Positions 5,107 through 11,218 of a stretch of 11,403 nt of DNA are shown in pieces. Source of the DNA: an uncultured Collinsella sp. (GTDB lineage Bacteria > Actinomycetota > Coriobacteriia > Coriobacteriales > Coriobacteriaceae); the NCBI GenBank assembly GCA_937997605.1, contig CALLFD010000092.1, positions 1 through 11,403 on the forward strand, given 5' to 3'. Every line of letters starts with the position of its first letter. The first letter of the stretch is position 1. Position numbers and translations under genes: made by a program. The notes under the pieces are model-generated. The model was not told the DNA's origin, searched no databases, and was given only the letters and a program-made list of their open reading frames with translations.

Positions 5107-6027
5107 CTAGTGGTTGCGACGCCTTGTTGCGGAAATGCCAACTGCTGCAATTACGCCACCGGCAACACTCAGGGCGACAGCCATCGCGCCGTTGTCGCCC
5201 GTCGCGGGTAGGGCGGTCCTGGCTGGTTTAACCGCCGCTACTGCCTTAGTGGAAACGGGATTTGCCGCGGGCTTTTCTGCCTTGGGCTGCGGTGTGGGCT
5301 CGGGTTTGGTTTCCGGTTCGGGTTTGACCTCTGGGCTCGGCTTAACACTTGGATCGGGTTTGGAACCGCTCGTATCGGTTGCAATCAAGTGCACGTCGCT
5401 GTCGAAGACGTAACGGATGTAGTAATCGTGCCGCGTCTCGTGCATAATCCCCTGCCCGCTGTCGAAGTCACGGTCAACGTGTGTGCCAAGGCGGGTTGAG
5501 CTGGTGAGGTTCAGTCTGTAAGGGATTTGGTCGTCGGCGTAGCCGCCTGTAAAGACAGCGGTTGCTCTAACGTGATTGTCGATCATGGTCAGGGCAATAG
5601 AGACGCTGGCCTCTTTAGGGTTCTCGGTTTTTATAAGGCCTTCGGTATCGGTGTCGATCTTGAAGAGAAGGACGGTGTCATTAAGCCCGTAGATGAAATC
5701 CTCGGGTTTGTCGGGGAAATCGTATACAAACGCCTCATTCTGGACCAACATGAAGGCAGGAGGGAGCTCCAGGTCATAGTTATGGTCGACAACGGTGGTA
5801 GCTGTGAGGCTGCCTTCCGCGTTGGCTTCGTCGCAGGTAATGGGTGCTGCGACATCGGTTTCGGGCATTTCGGTCGCCAGTGCTGCGCAGGGTAGCAAAA
5901 GCAGTCCCGCCACAAGAATGCTTACTCCGAAGGCGGCGACTCTGGCGCCTGCATGACGCTTGACGTTGCGGATAGACAGGCCAGTCCGTTTGTTATGGGT
6001 CTGCGGTGCAACATGCTGTCCATACAT
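5107..6027 (-). CDS. LPXTG-anchored surface protein
   Basis: The 306-residue protein carries an extended, basic N-terminal region and a signal peptide core at about 29-51 (GVSILVAGLLLLPCAALA), with likely cleavage after ALA. An extracellular domain follows (about 52-215), rich in beta-forming stretches and of unrecognised family, then a Pro/Lys/Glu spacer (222-254, KPEPETKPEPTPQPK). A cell wall sorting signal ends it: LPATG at 273-277, a hydrophobic segment 281-300 and the tail TRRRNH. A class A-type sortase would link it to peptidoglycan through the LPATG threonine. ATG 6027 is supported by AAGGAG about 6 bp upstream. No sortase or pilin neighbour is present, so it is probably anchored by a housekeeping sortase. 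Ligand unknown. Confidence 0.88.
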   Translation of the reverse strand: MYGQHVAPQTHNKRTGLSIRNVKRHAGARVAAFGVSILVAGLLLLPCAALATEMPETDVAAPITCDEANAEGSLTATTVVDHNYDLELPPAFMLVQNEAFVYDFPDKPEDFIYGLNDTVLLFKIDTDTEGLIKTENPKEASVSIALTMIDNHVRATAVFTGGYADDQIPYRLNLTSSTRLGTHVDRDFDSGQGIMHETRHDYYIRYVFDSDVHLIATDTSGSKPDPSVKPSPEVKPEPETKPEPTPQPKAEKPAANPVSTKAVAAVKPARTALPATGDNGAMAVALSVAGGVIAAVGISATRRRNH

Positions 6028-6250
6028 AAGACGCTCCTTGTTCGTAGGCCGGTTTTCGCGGATTTATATTGCGCCTGGCCGATGCGGCTAGGCTCTTTCA
6101 CGCGAACGCTTATGCGAGCAGGGAGAAAGCTCAAGCTAATTTTCTCACAGTCGATACTTTGCGAGCAACGATTTGCTGTTCAATTTTCGGAGAGAGAGTC
6201 AAGACAGTCGAGGAGTTATCAGGCGGTGAGATTATGTCTAGAGAACACTG
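6028..6250. other. Intergenic stretch between surface protein and flavoprotein genes
   Basis: Contains the ribosome site of the surface protein (6034-6039) and an AT-rich TATAAA on the minus strand near 6065-6070 that may be its -10 element. Otherwise I see no gene; the short frames here lack ribosome sites. Confidence 0.3.
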
Positions 6251-6311
6251 ACGAGAGATGTGGCCTGCAGACGACTGAATAGCTCCATCCGTTTTGGTTA
6301 CAACGAAATGT

Positions 6312-6331
6312 ATGCCGCGCGCCTGCGGCAT
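6312..6331 (+). promoter_or_regulatory. Leader hairpin before flavoprotein ribosome site
   Basis: ATGCCGC (6312-6318) and GCGGCAT (6325-6331) form a perfect 7-bp stem with a 6-nt loop, placed directly before the GAAGGGAG ribosome site. The right-hand copy (9444-9463) keeps most of the stem. This suggests a conserved leader structure, but any control role is inference. Confidence 0.4.
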
Positions 6332-6348
6332 GAAGAAGGGAGATTCTT

Positions 6349-6879
6349 ATGAATATCGTTGTATTGAGCGGTAGCCCGCGCAAGGGCGCCAATACCGACA
6401 CCATGGTCGAGGCGTTTGCTGAGACCGCGCGTGAGGGTGGCCATACGGTCGAGGTCATCCGCGTTGCCAGTAAGAAAATCGCTGGTTGTCTGGGGTGTCA
6501 GTATTGCTTCGCCCACGAGGGCACTTGCGTGCAGAAGGATGACATGGCCAACGTGATCGAGTCGCTGAAAGACGCCGACATGGTTGTCTTCGCTTCGCCT
6601 ATCTACTGGTTTGATATCACTGCGCAGGAGAAGGCCGCCATCGATCGCCTATACGCCTTCGGTGCTACGGGCTTCCCGTTCACCAAGACGGCCCTTTTAC
6701 TCGATAGCCACAGCGAGGGCGTCTATGATGCGGCGATCGCTATGTACAAGTCGACCTGTGCGTACTGCAAGTGGGAGGACCAGGGCATTGTCGCCATCAG
6801 CGGTATGACCGAGCGCGACAGCATGGCATCGTCGCCCAAGTTGAAAGAGGTGCGAGAGCTCGCTCGCAAGCTCGCCTAA
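6349..6879 (+). CDS. Flavodoxin-fold NAD(P)H-dependent oxidoreductase, iron-sulfur flavoprotein-like
   Basis: The 176-residue protein belongs to the NADPH-dependent FMN reductase/iron-sulfur flavoprotein group. The FMN phosphate loop is LSGSPRKGANTDTM (6-19). ASPIYWFDITAQEKAAIDR (82-100) is the second flavin loop. Between them lies AGCLGCQYCFAHEGTC, with C47, C50, C53 and C60, a CX2CX2CX6C layout very close to the compact Cys motif that holds a 4Fe-4S cluster in archaeal Isf. Many bacterial relatives share a similar Cys set without proven cluster, so both readings remain open. Another pair, CAYC, lies near 142-145. ATG 6349 has GAAGGGAG upstream. This is the intact member of a duplicated gene; the second copy at 9475-9767 is 5'-truncated. 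Likely a cytoplasmic flavin-dependent reductase; substrate unknown. Confidence 0.88.
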   Translation: MNIVVLSGSPRKGANTDTMVEAFAETAREGGHTVEVIRVASKKIAGCLGCQYCFAHEGTCVQKDDMANVIESLKDADMVVFASPIYWFDITAQEKAAIDRLYAFGATGFPFTKTALLLDSHSEGVYDAAIAMYKSTCAYCKWEDQGIVAISGMTERDSMASSPKLKEVRELARKLA

Positions 6880-6892
6880 GGACAAGAAGAAC

Positions 6893-6956
6893 GCATGGCA
6901 ATCAGCGTTGGCGGAAAGCCTACTTCCCTTACCAAGAGGATTACTGATTGCCATGC
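6893..6956. terminator. 13-bp inverted repeat after flavoprotein gene
   Basis: GCATGGCAATCAG (6893-6905) and CTGATTGCCATGC (6944-6956) are perfectly complementary, with a 38-nt loop, starting 13 bp after the stop. The right copy keeps it in decayed form (9781-9793 with 9833-9845). It may be a factor-aided terminator; no T-run follows. Confidence 0.45.
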
Positions 6957-6974
6957 ATAGTTGCTGACATTTTC

Positions 6975-7011
6975 TTTTGCAACTTTTGCTATTTTTTGCA
7001 AGTTTTGCTAT
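6975..7011. repeat. Two 19-bp phased repeats (TTGC(A/T)A iterons), orphan copy
   Basis: TTTTGCAACTTTTGCTAT (6975-6992) and TTTTGCAAGTTTTGCTAT (6994-7011) repeat with a 19-bp period. TTGC occurs at 6977, 6986, 6996 and 7005, i.e. spaced 9, 10, 9 bp. The same unit and phasing occurs three times upstream of the ATPase gene at 10981-11034. Here no ATPase follows, so the array may be a leftover or an independent binding site. Confidence 0.75.
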
Positions 7012-7073
7012 CAGCTGTAGCTGGCCTTTATCTGAGGAACGCTCCTTGATTTATTGCTTATCGTTGGTAACTG

Positions 7074-7448
7074 TCACGGTCGAAATGTCTTCGCGGCAGC
7101 CGATCGGCTCTCGTCGAGCTCCTTCAGTCGGGAGAGGCAGCGGTCCAGAAACCCGCTCCTGGCTTGCGCGGCAAGGAGTCCGTCGCAGAAGCGGTCGCCA
7201 CGAACGCACCACGTGATGCATGCACGTATCAGATCAATGTCCCCATGGTCGATGTCGCAGCTGTCTATGCCTTCCGAGGTGTCGATGCTATGGCGTTCAA
7301 GCGTCTCGAAGTAGCTGGTGTCCGCGAACCCGTCCAGTTCATAGAAATCGTCGACGAAATCCTCGAGTCCGAGCGTCCCGCCCCCAAGCTCGACATTCAT
7401 GTTTCTGTCCGCCAGCTTGCCAGCGTACTTGGTTAGTCTTTCGAACAT
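7074..7448 (-). CDS. DUF6508-like protein, partner of GmrSD gene
   Basis: This is a 124-residue, acidic, soluble protein. The C-terminal half, IDLIRACITWCVRGDRFCDG followed by LLAAQARSGFLDRCLSRLKELD (about 71-112), matches my recollection of DUF6508 proteins, which share the RGERFCDG-L core and are often found beside restriction systems. The N-terminal part has LEDFVDDFYELDGF and SYFETLER. Function is unknown. It starts 9 bp after the stop of the upstream GmrSD gene, with AAAGAG as ribosome site overlapping that gene's end, so the two form a minus-strand operon. It may modulate the nuclease; that is inference from context only. Confidence 0.65.
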   Translation of the reverse strand: MFERLTKYAGKLADRNMNVELGGGTLGLEDFVDDFYELDGFADTSYFETLERHSIDTSEGIDSCDIDHGDIDLIRACITWCVRGDRFCDGLLAAQARSGFLDRCLSRLKELDESRSAAAKTFRP

Positions 7449-7457
7449 GTTCGCTCT

Positions 7458-9191
7458 TTAGCTCAAAAGTCCGTTGTCGCCCAGGTAGTCCACGAAGGCA
7501 TCGATGATCCGTGCCGTGCGAGTCGCGATGTCTATTTCGGTGAAGTCTCCCATGACTTGTGTCAGGCGCTTGAGTTCCGCGATCTTTGTTCCGGCTTTTC
7601 GCTTGCCATTGCCGTCGGTGTATCCCTCATAGTACTTGCGCTTGTCGCAGAATCTGTAGTCGGCCGCGCGGATGTTTACACGCTTCTCGAGCAGCGCCTT
7701 GTTACCCAGCGCCTCCAGGTTGGATTGGTCGACGAGCGGGTCTATCTCGTTGCGCTTCTTGGCATAGATGTGCTCAATTTCGAGCGTGGTGTCCAGGTCC
7801 ATGAGCGGTTGATCTGGGTCTGCGTACGCCCACCAAGTGAGCATGGACTTCGTTACAGGCCTGCCGTTGGTGAACACGTAGGTTCGGAATCGCTCAGTAA
7901 TATTTGCGCGATTGAAGTGGTGGTTAGGAAACTCCACCGGGCGGTGCTCCACGATGTTGATCATCTCGGGATACACTGGCGAACGCAGCGCGTTCACGCC
8001 GGGACGCTCAATGGCGTAGGCGAAAATGAATGCCGTGATCTTGTTTAGAAAGCCGTAGAGTGCCTCGTCGTCGAGGACACCCTTGCTGTCGCTGTTGGCA
8101 AGGAACCAGACGCTTAGCAGATAGGTCCACATGCCGTTGGGGGCGTAGTTCAGCACGAAGAGCCTGCGGAGCACGCGCTCGCTGAATCCTTCCTGCGCGT
8201 CGACGCGTTTCCAGAAGCCGAGCAGGGCCTCAAGATCGCCGAGCGTGGCGTCCTCCTTGAGTATGGCGTAGCCATCGGCACCGAAGAAGTCGCGCAACGA
8301 TGCGGTGGTCGTGTCGCGGATGCCTTTCTTCGCGCGGCGGTAGTACATATAGCGCGTAAATAGCTCATCGGTTGGTGTACCGCGCATGGGCCGGAAGATA
8401 GCGTTCGCTCCCTCCTCGAGCCCCTTCCAGCGACGGATGAACTCATCCTTGCGCCCCGTGTCGGAATAATGCTTGTAGAACTGGCTCTTGAAGATGTCGG
8501 CATCTGAGAGAGGCAACCCTCGGTCGTTTAGAGTCGAGAAGATGCGTAGCGCGGTGTCCTGCGACTCCGCTTCAATGGGCAACAGTATCACATTATTGAT
8601 GACGCGTGTGGCCATGTAGACGGTGTAGGTGGGCCACTCGCTCACCAGTTGCTCAATTTTCCTCTGGAAGAAAGCGAAGTTGCGGGCATAAGCGCTCTTC
8701 CAGCCATCGCCTACGTTGCCCTCTCGTAAAATCTCGAGGAATTCATTCTTGTCGTTGTCCGATGCAACCTCGGAGTCGATCTTGAGGCGCTCCATGTCGG
8801 GCTCGTCGAACTCGTCGGTCTTCCATACGCAACGGGCGATTGCCTCGCGCATCTTCACAGACTGTTTATCCTTCATGTTGGTGAACTTGTCGTAGAACGC
8901 GCGGAGCAGCAGCATGATGGTGGTGAGGCGTTGCTGGCCGTCAATGATCTCGAGTTGGCCAGAGAGGTTCTTAAAGGTGACGATGGGTCCTAGGAAGTAT
9001 TCGTCGTTCTCGCTGTCGAAACGCTCGTAGTCATCGCCTGGAAAAGCGAACGAGAACAGGTCATCCCACAGCGTTGCGCATTCATCCTCGCCCCAGGCGT
9101 AGGGCCTCTGGTAGTCGGGGATGAGGAAGTCTGATCGCTTATCGGTGAGAAGATCGCGAATCGATCGCTGGTCGATGTTGAGCTTGGACAT
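7458..9191 (-). CDS. GmrSD-type restriction endonuclease (DUF262 + DUF1524 fusion)
   Basis: The 577-residue protein joins both GmrSD halves. The N-terminal DUF262 part has IPDYQRPYAW (24-33), the NTP-handling motif IIDGQQRLTTI (82-92) and IFSTLNDRGLPLSDADIFKS (217-236). The C-terminal DUF1524 part has a His-Asn nuclease core, EIEHIYAKKRNE (471-482) with H474, then NLEALGNKALLEKRVN (491-506). GmrSD enzymes are type IV, NTP-stimulated nucleases that cut modified phage DNA such as glucosylated hydroxymethylcytosine; the target of this one is unknown. ATG 9191 is chosen because DUF262 proteins begin just before the IPxYQR block and GGAAGG precedes it; the open frame extends to 9599 only by chance. 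A TATAAT lies 41 bp upstream. DUF6508 gene follows. All catalytic motifs look intact. Confidence 0.9.
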   Translation of the reverse strand: MSKLNIDQRSIRDLLTDKRSDFLIPDYQRPYAWGEDECATLWDDLFSFAFPGDDYERFDSENDEYFLGPIVTFKNLSGQLEIIDGQQRLTTIMLLLRAFYDKFTNMKDKQSVKMREAIARCVWKTDEFDEPDMERLKIDSEVASDNDKNEFLEILREGNVGDGWKSAYARNFAFFQRKIEQLVSEWPTYTVYMATRVINNVILLPIEAESQDTALRIFSTLNDRGLPLSDADIFKSQFYKHYSDTGRKDEFIRRWKGLEEGANAIFRPMRGTPTDELFTRYMYYRRAKKGIRDTTTASLRDFFGADGYAILKEDATLGDLEALLGFWKRVDAQEGFSERVLRRLFVLNYAPNGMWTYLLSVWFLANSDSKGVLDDEALYGFLNKITAFIFAYAIERPGVNALRSPVYPEMINIVEHRPVEFPNHHFNRANITERFRTYVFTNGRPVTKSMLTWWAYADPDQPLMDLDTTLEIEHIYAKKRNEIDPLVDQSNLEALGNKALLEKRVNIRAADYRFCDKRKYYEGYTDGNGKRKAGTKIAELKRLTQVMGDFTEIDIATRTARIIDAFVDYLGDNGLLS

Positions 9192-9231
9192 GAGCTGTAC
9201 CTTCCGCGCGGGAACAATCAAGATGACACGG

Positions 9232-9237
9232 ATTATA
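9232..9237 (-). promoter_or_regulatory. -10 element of the GmrSD operon
   Basis: A perfect TATAAT on the minus strand ends 41 bp before the GmrSD ATG, giving a leader of roughly 30-35 nt. No convincing -35 box is seen at 16-18 bp, so an activator or weak constitutive use is possible. Confidence 0.5.
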
Positions 9238-9382
9238 TCGCCGAAGTCGTCATTCGCTCTATTGCTGCGAGCTACTGAATCTAGCAACCGCTGGCCAACC
9301 CTTACGGTTTCATGTCGTGATCCATATCGGCGCCGATCAATGCCCGTGATGCTTCTGCTTGCACCTTCTTTGGAGAGCGCGA

Positions 9383-9845
9383 ACGAGAGATGCGATCTGC
9401 AGACGACTGAATAGCGCCATCTGTTTTGGTTACAACAAAATGCGTGCCGAGCGCCTGCGGCATGAAGGAGGGAGTCTTCGCCTCGCCCATCTACTGGTTT
9501 GATATCACTGCGCAGGAGAAGACCGCCATCGACCGCCTGTATGCCTTCGGTGCTACGGGCTTCCCATTCACCAAGACGGCCCTTTTGCTCGATAGCCATA
9601 GCGAGGGCGTCTATGATGCGGCGATCGCTATGTACAAGTCAACCTGCGCGTACTGCAAGTGGGAGGACCAGGGCATTATCACCATTAGCGGTATGACCGA
9701 GCGCGACAGCATGGCCTCTTCGCCCAAGTTGGAAGAGGTGCGAGAGCTCGCTCGCAAGCTCGCCTAAGGACAAGAAGAACGCAAGGCAATCGGTGTTGGT
9801 GGAAATGCTTGCTGTCCTTATCAAGAGGAATGCTGATTGCCATGC
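9383..9845 (+). repeat. Direct repeat, right copy (5'-deleted)
   Basis: Matches 6251-6956 in the same direction but misses 244 bp corresponding to 6343-6586. The junction lies at about 9474/9475, where the leader (gaggGAG) is joined to TCTTCGCC of the coding sequence. A TCTT occurs at both break sites in the intact copy, so a short-homology deletion is plausible. The 13-bp 3' inverted repeat is present with two changes in its left arm (9781-9793, 9833-9845). Confidence 0.85.
9475..9767 (+). pseudogene. Truncated second copy of the flavoprotein gene
   Basis: This is the last 97 codons of a second flavoprotein gene, reading FASPIYWFDITAQEKTAIDR through to RELARKLA. It lacks about 80 N-terminal residues: the start, the SGSPRKG FMN loop and the C47-C60 cluster. 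The frame stays open upstream to ATG 9462 or 9426, giving MKEGVFASP or a longer leader, but these ATGs have no ribosome site. Of 17 differences from the intact copy, 13 are silent and 4 change residues (A to T twice, V to I, K to E). Both copies were therefore under protein-level selection for most of their divergence, and the deletion is recent. A stable functional product is unlikely. Confidence 0.85.
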
Positions 9846-9875
9846 GTTGATGCTTCCGCGGACAATTCCGGCGTG

Positions 9876-10970
9876 CTAAAACGCCTTCTCGTTCAAGAAT
9901 TCCCTGAACGCGGGAATGTCAAAGCCAACGAGACCACGCCCGCGCTCTCCAATGACGCCGTCCTCCAGGAGGCGGCGTTTGTATTGGCTTGCGTAGCTGC
10001 TGGCGACGCCCATGCGTTTGGCTATCTCCGAGACCCTGCTGGGGCCAGAATCGGGCAGCATCGCGAGTAAAAACTCAATGTCTTTATCGGAAAGCTCTCG
10101 ATAGGTCGTTTCGAGAATGCGATCACGCAGCTCCATGCGTGCGAGTAGGGAACCCTGCTGGACATCGGATGCACTGATTTGGGGCGAGTTCTCCGAAACA
10201 TCCCAAGTGCGATATCCGACGAGCTGCATCATGTAGGGGAATCCGTCGACGGCCTTCACAGCATTCTCGAGCGCTTCTGGTGTGATTGAACGTCCTCCGG
10301 CCTCAACGGTTTTGCGAAACGCGTTTGCAATTTCAACGTCAGTGATTCGTCCTAACTGATGATATTGGGAACGCCTGAGGAACGAGACGGAATCGTTACG
10401 CAGCAACGCCGATACTTTGTAGGGCAGTCCTGCCATGAGTAGGGCAACTTTTTTACCTTCGCGTACAAAGTGCTGGTAAACAGAGGCAAATTGAAGCATT
10501 TCTTCGAGATCGACGGTGACTTCATCGATGGTAATGAGAAGTCCGATGTCATGTTTTTCGAGTTGCTTAAAGATGCCATTCATGCGTGTGCGCCAGTTGC
10601 CCTGGACCTCTTGAGCATATGTCCAATCGATGCCCACTGGACCAATTTGAACGCCGTTTATGCGCGCATGAGGCTGTGAGAGGTAGCTATCTGCGGCTTC
10701 TTTGGTTCGCTCGATAATATCTTCGAGCATGCCTGGCATGGCGGAGACATTTGCTGCGATCCAACCGTGTTCAAGCGCCGTTTCTGAAAGGAGCGAGAGA
10801 AGCGCCGTCTTGCCCGTTCCCCTTGCGCCCGTAAAAATAGTCGACAGGTTTGGATCTCCTGGGCCGTTGATAAAACCACGGTTGATGTCACGCAGGATAT
10901 GCTCGCGACCCGCTAGAAAGGGAGGGATACTTCCGAACGTCGGGGTAAAGGGGTTCTTGCTGTACTCCAT
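9876..10970 (-). CDS. AAA family ATPase with C-terminal winged helix
   Basis: The 364-residue protein has a P-loop ATPase of the STAND/Orc-like type. NPFTPTFGSIPPFLAGRE (6-23) is the characteristic lead-in. Walker A is GARGTGKT (48-55), Walker B is LLITIDE (144-150), and LLMAGLP (177-183) serves as sensor 1. A lid-type helical part (YHQLGRITDVEIANAF) follows, then a winged helix-turn-helix at about 310-350 (VSEIAKRMGVASSYASQYKR). ATG 10970 is used because AAAGGAG lies 6 bp before it; the longer frame from TTG 11024 is only translation of the upstream 19-bp repeats. Such ATPases are common in gut actinobacteria and have no settled function; DNA-linked switching or autoregulation on the repeats is a fair guess. 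No partner gene is evident; it runs convergent to the truncated flavoprotein copy. Confidence 0.85.
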   Translation of the reverse strand: MEYSKNPFTPTFGSIPPFLAGREHILRDINRGFINGPGDPNLSTIFTGARGTGKTALLSLLSETALEHGWIAANVSAMPGMLEDIIERTKEAADSYLSQPHARINGVQIGPVGIDWTYAQEVQGNWRTRMNGIFKQLEKHDIGLLITIDEVTVDLEEMLQFASVYQHFVREGKKVALLMAGLPYKVSALLRNDSVSFLRRSQYHQLGRITDVEIANAFRKTVEAGGRSITPEALENAVKAVDGFPYMMQLVGYRTWDVSENSPQISASDVQQGSLLARMELRDRILETTYRELSDKDIEFLLAMLPDSGPSRVSEIAKRMGVASSYASQYKRRLLEDGVIGERGRGLVGFDIPAFREFLNEKAF

Positions 10971-10980
10971 GGTGTCTCCT

Positions 10981-11034
10981 TTGCAAGTTTTGCTAATTTT
11001 TGCAAGTTTTGCTAATTTTTGCAAGTTTTGCTAA
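10981..11034. repeat. Three 19-bp phased repeats upstream of the ATPase gene
   Basis: The unit TTGCAAGTTTTGCTAATTT starts at 10981, 11000 and 11019. TTGC occurs at 10981, 10990, 11000, 11009, 11019 and 11028, alternating 9 and 10 bp, so all six sit on nearly the same face of the helix. On the minus strand the array reads AGCAAAACTTGCAAAA-like units, and its last unit runs straight into the AAAGGAG ribosome site of the ATPase. This makes it a strong candidate operator for autoregulation, perhaps of both transcription and translation. Confidence 0.85.
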
Positions 11035-11075
11035 CGACCGACCAGAGGGCATCGAAGCAGTGACGCTGACATTTT

Positions 11076-11117
11076 TTAACGCAGAAAAATAAGCAGAAAT
11101 CAATTAATCTGCGTTAA
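11076..11117. promoter_or_regulatory. 10-bp inverted repeat in AT-rich region upstream of the ATPase
   Basis: TTAACGCAGA (11076-11085) and TCTGCGTTAA (11108-11117) are perfectly complementary, separated by 22 AT-rich bases that contain a further GCAGAAA. It lies upstream of the phased repeats, where the ATPase promoter should be. A protein-binding site or promoter-proximal operator is likely; the binder is unknown. Confidence 0.45.
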
Positions 11118-11130
11118 GAAATAGTTGAGA

Positions 11131-11181
11131 AGAAAAACGACGAGTCCCGGGCGCAATGCCGTTGCGCTCCGGGCCTCGTCG
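11131..11181 (-). terminator. Intrinsic terminator of the right-edge gene
   Basis: CGACGAG-t-CCCGG..GCGCAA (11138-11156) pairs with TTGCGC-t-CCGGG-c-CTCGTCG (11162-11181). This long GC-rich stem is followed on the minus strand by TTTTTCTTCT (11128-11137). It lies 38 bp after the stop of the minus-strand partial gene, so it is a strong rho-independent terminator separating it from the ATPase transcript. Confidence 0.85.
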
Positions 11182-11218
11182 CTTTGCGAAGTATCTAACG
11201 GTCTCGTTGCCGTGGTAC

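Larger units (their letters stand above)
6251..6956 (+). repeat. Direct repeat, left copy (leader, flavoprotein gene, 3' inverted repeat)
   Basis: This block matches 9383-9845 in the same orientation. The 92-bp leader (6251-6342 versus 9383-9474) differs at about 10 positions. The coding part 6587-6879 differs from 9475-9767 at 17 of 293 positions by eye, and the 3' flank is also related. The right copy lacks 6343-6586. The two copies enclose the GmrSD/DUF6508 genes. Confidence 0.9.

Noticed and set aside
5114..5413. Plus-strand Gly/Leu/Ser-rich ORF
   Set aside because: Antisense to the Pro/Lys/Glu spacer of the LPXTG protein, which explains its repetitive composition.
9192..9599. N-terminal extension of the GmrSD frame to give 713 residues
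   Set aside because: The extension is antisense to the flavoprotein leader copy, lacks a ribosome site at its ATG and has no DUF262 similarity; ATG 9191 has GGAAGG and fits the family start.
6251..9845. Composite transposon
   Set aside because: The flanking repeats encode a flavoprotein, not a transposase, and I saw no terminal inverted repeats or target duplication around the whole unit.
10971..11024. TTG start at 11024 for the ATPase
   Set aside because: The extra 18 residues are translation of the 19-bp repeats; AAAGGAG lies properly before ATG 10970.
10981..11034. CRISPR array
   Set aside because: Repeats are contiguous with a 19-bp period and no unique spacers; no cas genes are present.
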